From: CAZGTQ01 sp964528575
GTDB lineage: Bacteria > Planctomycetota > UBA1135 > GCA-002686595
Assembly: GCA_964528575.1 (NCBI GenBank)
Contig: CAZGTQ010000014.1
Span: forward strand, 1-10,871
Direction of reading: 5' to 3'
Length of the DNA: 10,871 bases
Below the pieces are notes generated by a model. That model saw only the letters and a list, made by a program, of their open reading frames with translations. It was not told the DNA's origin and made no database searches. The translations under genes were made by a program, and so were the position numbers. Below, piece by piece: positions 1-5,421 of this stretch. The stretch's first letter is position 1, and each line of letters begins with the position of its first letter.

Positions 1-9
1 CCCCTTCAC

Positions 10-14
10 GGAGG
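10..14 (+). promoter_or_regulatory. Shine-Dalgarno for the DUF2383 gene
   Basis: GGAGG lies seven bases before the ATG at 22. It supports that start. The promoter lies outside the window. Confidence 0.8.
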
Positions 15-21
15 ACGAACC

Positions 22-465
22 ATGGCCACCGAAACGAACGACGGCGACATCCAGCAGCTCAACTCCTTCCTGCGCGGCGAAGCCTCGGCGGTCGAGACGT
101 ACGACCAGGCGATCGAGAAACTCTCGGACGAGCCGGCGGTCGCGACGGAGCTCCAGCAGTGCCGCGCCTCGCACCAGAAGCGCGTCGAGCTCCTGAAGCA
201 AGAGGTGACGCGCCTGGGCGGCGAGCCGGCGCCGAGCTCCGGCGCGTGGGGCAGCTTCGCGAAGCTCATCGAGGGCGGCGCGAAGGCCTTCGGCAAGAAG
301 TCCGCGCTCCAGGCGCTCGAGCAGGGCGAGGACCACGGCCGCAACGACTACGAGCGCGACCTCGACGACGTGTCGCCGCCGGTGCGCTCGTTCGTGCAGA
401 CGAAGCTGCTCCCCGAGCAGCACCGCACGCACGACGCGCTCTCGGCGCTGAAGAAGCGCGTGTAG
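22..465 (+). CDS. PA2169/DUF2383 family ferritin-like four-helix protein
   Basis: A 147-residue, mostly helical soluble protein without signal peptide or membrane segment. The N-terminal half (LNSFLRGEASAVETYDQAI, residues 13-31, then CRASHQKRVELLK, 47-59) and the C-terminal half (LEQGEDHGRNDYERDL, 99-114, then LPEQHRTHDAL, 130-140) follow the pattern of the DUF2383 family (PA2169-type four-helix bundle), whose usual length is about 150 residues. Candidate metal-ligand or buried polar residues are E20, E25, H51, E103, H105, E132, H134 and H137; their pairing resembles ferritin-like folds, but I cannot show that metal is bound. The family is often seen among stress or stationary-phase genes and its biochemical role is unsettled. 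The start is fixed by GGAGG at 10-14, seven bases before the ATG. A tRNA gene follows on the same strand. Family assignment is fairly sure; function is unknown. Confidence 0.85.
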   Translation: MATETNDGDIQQLNSFLRGEASAVETYDQAIEKLSDEPAVATELQQCRASHQKRVELLKQEVTRLGGEPAPSSGAWGSFAKLIEGGAKAFGKKSALQALEQGEDHGRNDYERDLDDVSPPVRSFVQTKLLPEQHRTHDALSALKKRV

Positions 466-496
466 CCCCCCGTGTAGCCCTCGCGGCCCGTCCCGC

Positions 497-502
497 TACA
501 AT
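497..502 (+). promoter_or_regulatory. Candidate -10 box for the tRNA-Arg gene
   Basis: TACAAT matches the sigma-70 -10 consensus at five of six bases and stands out in very GC-rich sequence. It would start transcription near 509, just before the leader hairpin. I see no convincing -35 hexamer 16-18 bases upstream, so this is a candidate only. The tRNA could also be read through from the DUF2383 gene. Confidence 0.35.
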
Positions 503-510
503 CCGGACCT

Positions 511-537
511 CGACGGGCGCCCACGCGGCGCCCGTCG
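511..537 (+). repeat. 11-bp perfect inverted repeat in the tRNA leader
   Basis: CGACGGGCGCC (511-521) and GGCGCCCGTCG (527-537) are perfect reverse complements around the 5-base loop CACGC. The stem ends two bases before the mature tRNA 5' end. No T-run follows, so it is not a canonical intrinsic terminator for the upstream gene. It could be a weak terminator, a pre-tRNA leader structure or a processing signal. The 3' arm contains GCGCCCGT, identical to the first eight bases of the tRNA at 539-546. Confidence 0.8.
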
Positions 538-538
538 T

Positions 539-615
539 GCGCCCGTAGCTCAGCTGGACAGAGCATCGGATTTCTAATCCGAGGGTCGCAGGTTCGAGTC
601 CTGCCGGGCGTGCCA
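539..615 (+). tRNA. tRNA-Arg (anticodon TCT)
   Basis: A complete cloverleaf can be drawn by hand. The acceptor is GCGCCCG (539-545) with CGGGCGT (605-611), six Watson-Crick pairs plus a G-T at the first pair. The D stem is GCTC/GAGC (548-551 with 561-564). The anticodon stem is TCGGA/TCCGA (566-570 with 578-582), with loop TTTCTAA giving anticodon TCT at 573-575. The T arm is GCAGG/CCTGC (588-592 with 600-604), with loop TTCGAGT. The discriminator is G612 and CCA is encoded at 613-615. It should decode AGA (and possibly AGG), rare codons in this GC-rich sequence. There is no sign of a disrupted or integrated tRNA. Confidence 0.97.
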
Positions 616-743
616 ACACGGCGTCGCGACGGAATGCCGCGCTCGCGCAGGAGGACGATCGGCGCGCGGTCGCGCCGGCGGGTGTAGGCTGGACGTCGTG
701 GCGCTCGACCCACCCCCCGGTCGGGCGCACGGGAGCTCGACTC
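616..743 (+). other. Intergenic gap between tRNA-Arg and the FG-GAP gene
   Basis: These 128 bases hold a 7-bp stem with a 4-base loop (CGGCGCG at 660-666, CGCGCCG at 671-677) that might help end the tRNA transcript, although no T-run follows. TAGGCT at 685-690 is a poor -10 candidate for the downstream gene with no clear -35. GGGAG at 731-735 is the ribosome binding site for the ATG at 744. Nothing else is recognisable. Confidence 0.5.
731..735 (+). promoter_or_regulatory. Shine-Dalgarno for the FG-GAP gene
   Basis: GGGAG sits eight bases before the ATG at 744. It supports that start over the open frame further upstream, because the signal peptide begins immediately after this ATG. Confidence 0.7.
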
Positions 744-3302
744 ATGCGTTCGTTCCCTTGCGCGCTCGTTCTCGTCCTCGCTCCCTCCGGCGCCGCCCAG
801 TCGGGGGCGACCTTTCCCGCCGCGGAGTACGCGCTGCTCGGGCGGGCCGACGAGACCGTCGTCGGGGACTTCACGAGCGACGGGATCCCCGATCTCGTCG
901 CGCTCCACCAGTTCCAGAACAGCGCGTCGCTGTCGGTCGGTGTCGGCGACGGGACGCTGGGGCCGTCGACCGCGCTGGGGACCGTGTCGCAACCGGTCGG
1001 GCTCGTCGCAGGCGACTTCGACGCGGACGGGCTGCTCGACGTCGCCGTGATCGTGCGGAACGGGACGACGAAGCAGGTCACCTGCTTCCTCTCCGACGGC
1101 GCGGGCGGCTTCCAGGCGACGACGTCGCCCGTCACCACCAGCTTCGACGAGATCCCGTTCGCGCTCGCCGCGGGCGACTTCGACCTCGACGGCGACGACG
1201 ACCTCGCGGCGATGGTCTACACCGAGAACCCGGGGCCGGGCTGGGTCGCGCCGCTGATCGCCGACGGAGTCGGCGGGTTCGTGCCGAGCGGACAGCAGAT
1301 CGGCGTCGGGGCGCTCCCGCGCGACGTCGTCGCCGGCGACTTCGACCGCGACGGGACCACCGACGTCGCAGTCTCGAACAACGGCTCCGGCACGCTCTCG
1401 ATCCTGATCGGCGACAGCCTGGGGAGCTTCTTCGCGTCGTCGAGCGTGCCCACGAGCACCGTGCCGTACACGCTCGTCGCCGCCGACTTCGACGGCGACA
1501 CGAACCTCGACCTCGCCGTCGGCCGCTCGGCGACCACCGGAGCGCCCATCGTCCCGGTGCACTTCGGCGACGGCCTGGGGGGGTTCTCCAGCGCGCAGAT
1601 CGTGCCGACGACGACGAGCTTCCTCGTGCTCGCGGCCGGCGACCTGAACGGCGACGGCGCGATCGACCTCGTCGGAGGCTACGCCCGGCCGTCGACGCTC
1701 GTGGGCAACGGGACCGGGGGCTTCGTCGCCACGGCGGCCTCGTTCCTCCCGAACACGAGCTCGGTCGCCGTGGCCGATCTCGACGGCGACGGCGACGAGG
1801 ACGTGCTGCTCGGCAGGCAGCCGCGCCTGAACGTCGTGCTCGGCGACGGCTCGGGCTCGCTCTCCGGCCAGCTCGTCACGTACCTCGATTCCGGCGGGAC
1901 GTGGATCGAGAGCGGCGACTTCGACGGCGACGGCCGGCTCGACCTCGCCGTCGACGCGACGCGCCAGGTCCAGATCCGCCGCGGCGAAGGGATCGGGACG
2001 TTCACGACCGTGCTGGGTCAGGCGACCGACGTCGACCCGGTCGCCGGTGCGCTCGCCGACCTGAACAACGACGGCGCGCTCGACGTCGCGACGGCGAACC
2101 TCGAGCTCAACGGGTTCGGCCCCGACGTGGCGGGCCTCTCGGTGCTGCTCGGCGACGGAGCGGGCGCCCTCGGTCCCGCGACGAACGTCGCGCTGTCGCA
2201 GTCGCCCTCGTCGATCGCCGCCGGCGACATCGACGGAGACGGCGCGGCCGACCTCGTCGTGCCGCTGTACTCGTCGAACCAGGTCGCGCGCTACTTCGGG
2301 AGCGGCGCGGGCGCCATCGCGGCGGCGCCGCTCTTCGCGGTCGGACCGATCCCCACGGCCCTGGCGCTGGCGGACTACGACCGCGACGGCGACCTCGACC
2401 TCGCGACGGCGCACAGCGGGGGCCAGATCGAGGTCCGCTTCAACTCCGGGATCGGCGCATACGGCGCCGCCACGTCGTACGCGGTCGGCATCGCGCCGAG
2501 GCAGGTGCGGGCGGGCGACATGGACGGCGACGGCGAGCTCGACCTCGTCACGATCGACACGTTCCCCCTCAATCCGCCGCGCGTCTCGGTGCTGTCGGGC
2601 GCGGGGAGCGGGACCTTCGCGCCCGCCGTGACCGGCGCGCTCCTCGACACGCTCGCCTCGGGCGCGCTGCGGCTCGCCGACGTCGACGCCGACGGACGGC
2701 TCGACGTGCTGACGGTGCGGTCGCGCATCGAGGTGTTGCGCGGGCTCGACACGGGCGGCGTCGCGCCGGCCGTCGCGTTCTTCGGCAGCGGCGAGGACCT
2801 CGCCGCGGGCGACTTCGACGGCGACGGGTTCGTCGACCTCGCCGTGCTCGGGACGACGGCGCTCACGATCCACCCGAACGGCGCGGTCGTGCCGCCCGGC
2901 CTCGCGCCCTTCGGCACCGGGACGCCGGGCTGCGCGGGCACGCACCTCGCGCTCGCGAACCAGGCGCCGTCGATCGGCTCGCCCACGTTCCGTCTGACGT
3001 GCAACAACGCGCCGCCGAACGGCTTGGGCCTGCGCGTCGCATCGCTCGGCGGCGACGTGATCGGCACGCCCATCCTCGGCGTCGTCTCGCACGTCGACCT
3101 GCTCTCGCCGGCGCTGCTGATCGCCCCGGCGCTGAGCGACGGAGCCGGCCTCGCGACGACGACGCTGCCGATCCCGTTCAACCCGAACTTGCAGGGGATC
3201 GACTACTTCCAGCAGTGGCTCTGGCTCTGGCCGCCGGCCGCGTGCGCGCCGTCGCCGATGGGCTTCAGCACGTCACGCGGCCTGCGGCTCACGTTCCAGT
3301 GA
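744..3302 (+). CDS. Secreted FG-GAP/VCBS repeat protein with planctomycete-type C-terminal domain
   Basis: An 852-residue exported protein. A short signal peptide (hydrophobic CALVLVLAPSGAA, residues 6-18) leads into fourteen FG-GAP/VCBS-type repeats, each with an Asp-rich calcium loop of form DxDxDGxxD. The loops begin at D42, D91, D145, D199, D248, D300, D345, D392, D439, D495, D544, D592, D646 and D690, spaced 44-56 residues. This is the integrin-alpha-like beta-propeller pattern. Two loops are degenerate: the first has DFTSDG, and D248 has DFDGDT. Residues about 723-852 form a separate tail (GTGTPGCAGT, APPNGLGL, DYFQQW, final GLRLTFQ) typical of secreted planctomycete proteins, with Cys at 730, near 754 and near 833. 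No membrane anchor is visible. GGGAG lies eight bases before the ATG. The likely role is extracellular or surface binding and adhesion; no catalytic motif is seen. It is convergent with the BI-1 gene, nine bases stop to stop. Confidence 0.92.
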   Translation: MRSFPCALVLVLAPSGAAQSGATFPAAEYALLGRADETVVGDFTSDGIPDLVALHQFQNSASLSVGVGDGTLGPSTALGTVSQPVGLVAGDFDADGLLDVAVIVRNGTTKQVTCFLSDGAGGFQATTSPVTTSFDEIPFALAAGDFDLDGDDDLAAMVYTENPGPGWVAPLIADGVGGFVPSGQQIGVGALPRDVVAGDFDRDGTTDVAVSNNGSGTLSILIGDSLGSFFASSSVPTSTVPYTLVAADFDGDTNLDLAVGRSATTGAPIVPVHFGDGLGGFSSAQIVPTTTSFLVLAAGDLNGDGAIDLVGGYARPSTLVGNGTGGFVATAASFLPNTSSVAVADLDGDGDEDVLLGRQPRLNVVLGDGSGSLSGQLVTYLDSGGTWIESGDFDGDGRLDLAVDATRQVQIRRGEGIGTFTTVLGQATDVDPVAGALADLNNDGALDVATANLELNGFGPDVAGLSVLLGDGAGALGPATNVALSQSPSSIAAGDIDGDGAADLVVPLYSSNQVARYFGSGAGAIAAAPLFAVGPIPTALALADYDRDGDLDLATAHSGGQIEVRFNSGIGAYGAATSYAVGIAPRQVRAGDMDGDGELDLVTIDTFPLNPPRVSVLSGAGSGTFAPAVTGALLDTLASGALRLADVDADGRLDVLTVRSRIEVLRGLDTGGVAPAVAFFGSGEDLAAGDFDGDGFVDLAVLGTTALTIHPNGAVVPPGLAPFGTGTPGCAGTHLALANQAPSIGSPTFRLTCNNAPPNGLGLRVASLGGDVIGTPILGVVSHVDLLSPALLIAPALSDGAGLATTTLPIPFNPNLQGIDYFQQWLWLWPPAACAPSPMGFSTSRGLRLTFQ

Positions 3303-3314
3303 CGCGCGGCGTCA
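3300..3314. terminator. Palindrome holding both convergent stop codons
   Basis: TGACGC (3300-3305) and GCGTCA (3309-3314) are perfect reverse complements around GCG. The left arm begins with the TGA of the FG-GAP gene and the right arm ends with the TGA of the BI-1 gene read on the minus strand. A 6-bp GC-rich stem without T-runs is a weak terminator at best, and bidirectional termination here is inference. Confidence 0.3.
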
Positions 3315-4013
3315 GTTGCGCCGCATGAAGAGCTGGAGCACGTACCAGAACATCAGCGCGACGGAGCCGAAGAGCTCGAGCGCTGCGCCGACGTAGCGGT
3401 CCTCCGGGTAGTGGTGCAGGATCTTGGACGTGTCCCACAGGATCGCGGCGCCGGCGAAGAGGATCATCGCGCCCGAGAACCAGGCGCCCAGGCCGAAGCC
3501 GAGGAGCAAGCTCGCGACGATCGCGACCAGCGCGACGATGCCGGCGAACTTCAGGAACGGGCGCAGGAACGAGAAGTCCTTGCGCGTGTACCAGACGACG
3601 GCCGTGAGACCGGCGAACGCCCCGAGCGTGACGAAGGCCGCGCTCTGGATCGTGCCCTCGGGCGCATGGGCGGCCGCGAGGTAGAGCAACGGCGCGAAGA
3701 CGAGCGACCACGCGAGCACGCCGCCGATGAGCGCCGCGTATTGGACCCCCAGCGACCGCGCGCTGTGAGCGACATGGGTGCCGCCCCAGCTCACGAGCAT
3801 GAAGCCGCCCAGCACCAGGAGCCACGAGCCGCCGAGCATCACGCCCGCGATCTTCGCCATGAGCCCGCTCTGGTACAGGAAGACCTCGATCCCCGTGAAC
3901 GCGGCCATCGCGGCGAACAGGTGGCCGTAGGTCCGCGTGATGAACGTGGCGCGCGTGGAGACGTCCCGCTGGATGACGGGGACGTCGGCGGTCGTCGAGA
4001 CGAATTGGTCCAT
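3312..4013 (-). CDS. Bax inhibitor-1 (BI-1/YccA/YetJ) family membrane protein
   Basis: A 233-residue integral membrane protein with about seven hydrophobic helices, roughly at 33-50, 53-76, 88-112, 121-142, 152-171, 177-199 and 207-229. The helix-6 signature FAGAAILWDTSKILHH (186-201) with D194 is the BI-1 hallmark, and the length matches the bacterial family. BI-1 homologues such as BsYetJ are pH-sensitive calcium-leak channels gated by two Asp residues in the last helices. YccA-type members interact with FtsH. D194 is present here, but helix 7 (AALELFGSVALMF) has Ser where I would place the second Asp, so the dyad looks incomplete, as I recall for YccA. The frame stays open upstream to 4223. 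I chose the ATG at 4013 because a strong GAGGAGG lies six bases before it and the upstream residues are Arg-rich and unlike the family. The gene is divergent from the bPH2 pair. Confidence 0.9.
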   Translation of the reverse strand: MDQFVSTTADVPVIQRDVSTRATFITRTYGHLFAAMAAFTGIEVFLYQSGLMAKIAGVMLGGSWLLVLGGFMLVSWGGTHVAHSARSLGVQYAALIGGVLAWSLVFAPLLYLAAAHAPEGTIQSAAFVTLGAFAGLTAVVWYTRKDFSFLRPFLKFAGIVALVAIVASLLLGFGLGAWFSGAMILFAGAAILWDTSKILHHYPEDRYVGAALELFGSVALMFWYVLQLFMRRN

Positions 4014-4019
4014 GGTCTT

Positions 4020-4026
4020 CCTCCTC
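4020..4026 (-). promoter_or_regulatory. Strong Shine-Dalgarno fixing the BI-1 start
   Basis: On the minus strand this reads GAGGAGG, six bases before the ATG at 4013-4011. It is the strongest ribosome binding site in the window. It rules out the 70-residue-longer start at 4223. Confidence 0.85.
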
Positions 4027-4163
4027 AGCCGCGCCCTGCGCGCAGCGGGCGGCGATGGTAGCGCGCCGGTCGGCCGGGCTCGCGCCTTTCCGCGGAAGCC
4101 GCTCCGGCGCCCGGAGGCCTCGCCCGCGGTGCACGCAAGCCTTACCCTCGCGCGGGCGCAGCG
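4027..4163. other. Divergent intergenic region between BI-1 and bPH2 genes
   Basis: This gap must carry the promoters of both divergent units. On the minus strand TACCAT (4060-4055) is a possible -10 for BI-1, without a recognisable -35. A perfect 10-bp palindrome, TTCCGCGGAA, lies at 4088-4097 near the middle and could be an operator. A GTG at 4129, in frame with the first bPH2 gene and preceded by GGAGG at 4113-4117 (11 bases away), is an alternative start for that gene. No RNA gene or other ORF is convincing. Confidence 0.4.
4088..4097. repeat. 10-bp perfect palindrome TTCCGCGGAA
   Basis: This self-complementary 10-mer lies in the spacer between the divergent BI-1 and bPH2 starts, a usual place for an operator. 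No second copy is obvious nearby and no regulator is encoded in the window, so its role is speculative. Confidence 0.3.
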
Positions 4164-4191
4164 CAATGACGACCGACCAATGACGACCGAC
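4164..4191 (+). repeat. Tandem 14-bp duplication spanning the bPH2 start codon
   Basis: CAATGACGACCGAC occurs twice back to back, at 4164-4177 and 4178-4191, without mismatch. Each copy holds an ATG (4166 and 4180). Because 14 is not a multiple of three, the two ATGs are in different frames. Only the second opens the bPH2 frame; the first opens a 5-codon mini-ORF. Confidence 0.97.
4166..4183 (+). CDS. Candidate 5-codon leader ORF (MTTDQ) before the bPH2 gene
   Basis: The first ATG of the tandem duplication reads ATG ACG ACC GAC CAA TGA. Its stop overlaps the bPH2 start in an ATGA arrangement, the classic geometry for termination-reinitiation coupling. It has no clear Shine-Dalgarno, so translation is uncertain. 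It may simply be a by-product of a slippage duplication. If the bPH2 protein instead starts at GTG 4129, this mini-ORF is irrelevant. Confidence 0.3.
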   Translation: MTTDQ

Positions 4192-4683
4192 ACGGCGAAG
4201 CACGCGGATCCGCGCTCGATCACGCGGCCGGACGACTCGCTCCTGACGTACTACCTGCTCGTCTCGGCGTGCGCGCTGGCCGCGTTCCCCTTCGTGTTCG
4301 TCCCGCTGTACATCCGCTTTCGCACGCTGCACTACCGCTTCGACGAGGACGGCGTGCGGATGTCGTGGGGCCTGCTCTTCCACCGCCAGGTCGACCTGAC
4401 CTACCGCCGCGTCCAGGACATCCACGTGACGCGCAACCTCGTCGAGCGCTGGATGGGGCTCGCGAAGGTCGCGATCCAGACCGCGTCGGGCACGAGCGGG
4501 CCGACGATGGTCGTCGTCGGCATCCGCGACCCCGAGCCGCTGCGCGACTTCCTCTACGAGCGCATGCGCGGCGCGCGCGAGGAGAGCGAGCCCGCGGCGC
4601 ACGACGACGAGGCGCTCGCGCTCCTGCGCGAGATCCGCGACGGCCTGCGCGAGCTGCGCCGCGCCGGAGGGACCGCTTCGTGA
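4180..4683 (+). CDS. bPH2 (bacterial PH) domain membrane protein, YdbS-like
   Basis: A 167-residue protein. A long hydrophobic stretch at residues 21-46 (LLTYYLLVSACALAAFPFVF and on) is one membrane span or a tight hairpin. A bPH2 domain (PF03703 type) follows at about 50-128, showing the family pattern: a strand ending RMSWGLLFHRQVDLTYRRVQDIHV (60-83), then ERWMGLAKVAIQTASG (89-104). The C-terminus (143-161, EALALLREIRDGLRELR) is an amphipathic helix likely to mediate pairing. Family members are membrane-associated and poorly characterised. The TGA overlaps the GTG of the next bPH2 gene (GTGA, 4680-4683), implying coupled translation. The start is uncertain: ATG 4180 lacks a clear ribosome binding site and sits in the tandem duplication, while GTG 4129 with GGAGG upstream would add 17 residues. 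I prefer 4180 because the extension is unlike the rest of the protein. Confidence 0.85.
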   Translation: MTTDTAKHADPRSITRPDDSLLTYYLLVSACALAAFPFVFVPLYIRFRTLHYRFDEDGVRMSWGLLFHRQVDLTYRRVQDIHVTRNLVERWMGLAKVAIQTASGTSGPTMVVVGIRDPEPLRDFLYERMRGAREESEPAAHDDEALALLREIRDGLRELRRAGGTAS

Positions 4684-5405
4684 GCGCGCGGACCGACCGG
4701 TCCGCCGCGCGCGTCTACCGCGGCCTCTGGCGCATCCTCGCGCGCTGGTTCCGCGTCCCCGCGCAGCCGCCCTCGCTCCCGCACGCCGGCGGCGAGCTCC
4801 ATCTGAGCTTCCATCCGTCGCCGCGCTACCTCGACTACCTGAAGCTCTGGTTCTGGATCGCGCTCGCCGTCTTCGACGCCGCGATCCTCGCCGGCTGGAT
4901 CGCGCTGTTCGTCTGGAGCCCTGCGGCCGGCGCGTGGCTCGCCGTCCCCGCGCTCGCGCTCGCCGTCGTGCCCGACGTCGTCGCGTACGTCGCGATCCAA
5001 CTGCGCTACGACACGATGTGGTACGTGATGACCGAGCGCAGCTTGCGCTGCCGGCGCGGCATCCTCGTGATCCTCGAGCACACGATCACGTTCGAGAACG
5101 TGCAGAACGTGATCATCCGGCGCGGTCCGGTCGAGTACGCCTTCGGCATCGCCACGGTCGTCGTCGAAACGGCCGGGTCCGGCGGCGGCGAGAGCGACTT
5201 CGCGTCCGGCAACCAGGCGATCCTGCAGGGCCTCGCCGACCCGGAGCGGATCCGCGCGCTGATCATGGAGCGCGCGCTGCGCTCGCGCTCCGCCGGACTG
5301 GGCGACGAGCGGCCCGATGCGCCGCGCGCCGGCCGGGGCTGGAGCGCCGATCACGTCGCCGCGGTGCGCGAGATCGCGGCCGAGGTGCGCGCGCTCGGCG
5401 CGTGA
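4680..5405 (+). CDS. bPH2 domain membrane protein, partner of the preceding gene
   Basis: A 241-residue protein starting at GTG 4680, overlapping the previous TGA by four bases (GTGA). A basic, aromatic N-terminus (residues 1-50) precedes two membrane helices at about 55-79 and 85-107. A bPH2 domain follows: YDTMWYVMTERSLRCRRGIL (110-129), TFENVQNVIIRRG (137-149) and EYAFGIATVVVETAG (152-166). The family signature of a VQNV-type strand followed by a beta strand ending ETAG is clear. The tail (222-241) ends in a helix, DHVAAVREIAAEVRAL, like that of the upstream partner. It differs from YdbT-type partners, which carry several bPH2 domains in about 490 residues; here there is only one. It ends 16 bases from the convergent adaptor gene. 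A membrane complex with its neighbour is inferred; substrate or function is unknown. Confidence 0.87.
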   Translation: MSARTDRSAARVYRGLWRILARWFRVPAQPPSLPHAGGELHLSFHPSPRYLDYLKLWFWIALAVFDAAILAGWIALFVWSPAAGAWLAVPALALAVVPDVVAYVAIQLRYDTMWYVMTERSLRCRRGILVILEHTITFENVQNVIIRRGPVEYAFGIATVVVETAGSGGGESDFASGNQAILQGLADPERIRALIMERALRSRSAGLGDERPDAPRAGRGWSADHVAAVREIAAEVRALGA

Positions 5406-5421
5406 CGCCGCGCGCCCCCGC

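Noticed and set aside
511..537. The leader hairpin as an intrinsic terminator of the DUF2383 gene
   Set aside because: The stem is strong but no T-run follows; the tRNA begins two bases later. It is kept only as a structured leader element.
539..615. tRNA-Arg as a possible integration site for a mobile element
   Set aside because: The tRNA is intact. I found no integrase, no repeat of its 3' end later in the window and no change of base composition that would mark an island.
348..3092. A 914-codon open frame on the minus strand, longer than the FG-GAP gene it opposes
   Set aside because: It is extremely Arg/Val/Glu/Asp-rich without any domain, runs through the tRNA gene, and mirrors the repetitive GAC/GTC codons of the plus-strand gene. 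That gene has a signal peptide, a ribosome binding site and fourteen motif repeats.
4014..4223. Upstream extension of the BI-1 frame to 4223
   Set aside because: It would cover the divergent spacer and the bPH2 start. A strong GAGGAGG sits correctly before ATG 4013, and the extension has no family resemblance.
5397..5416. GC-rich inverted repeat (GGCGCG/CGCGCC) at the convergent end of the second bPH2 gene and the adaptor gene
   Set aside because: It is only six pairs with an 8-base loop and no T-run. Such matches are expected by chance in sequence this rich in CG steps.
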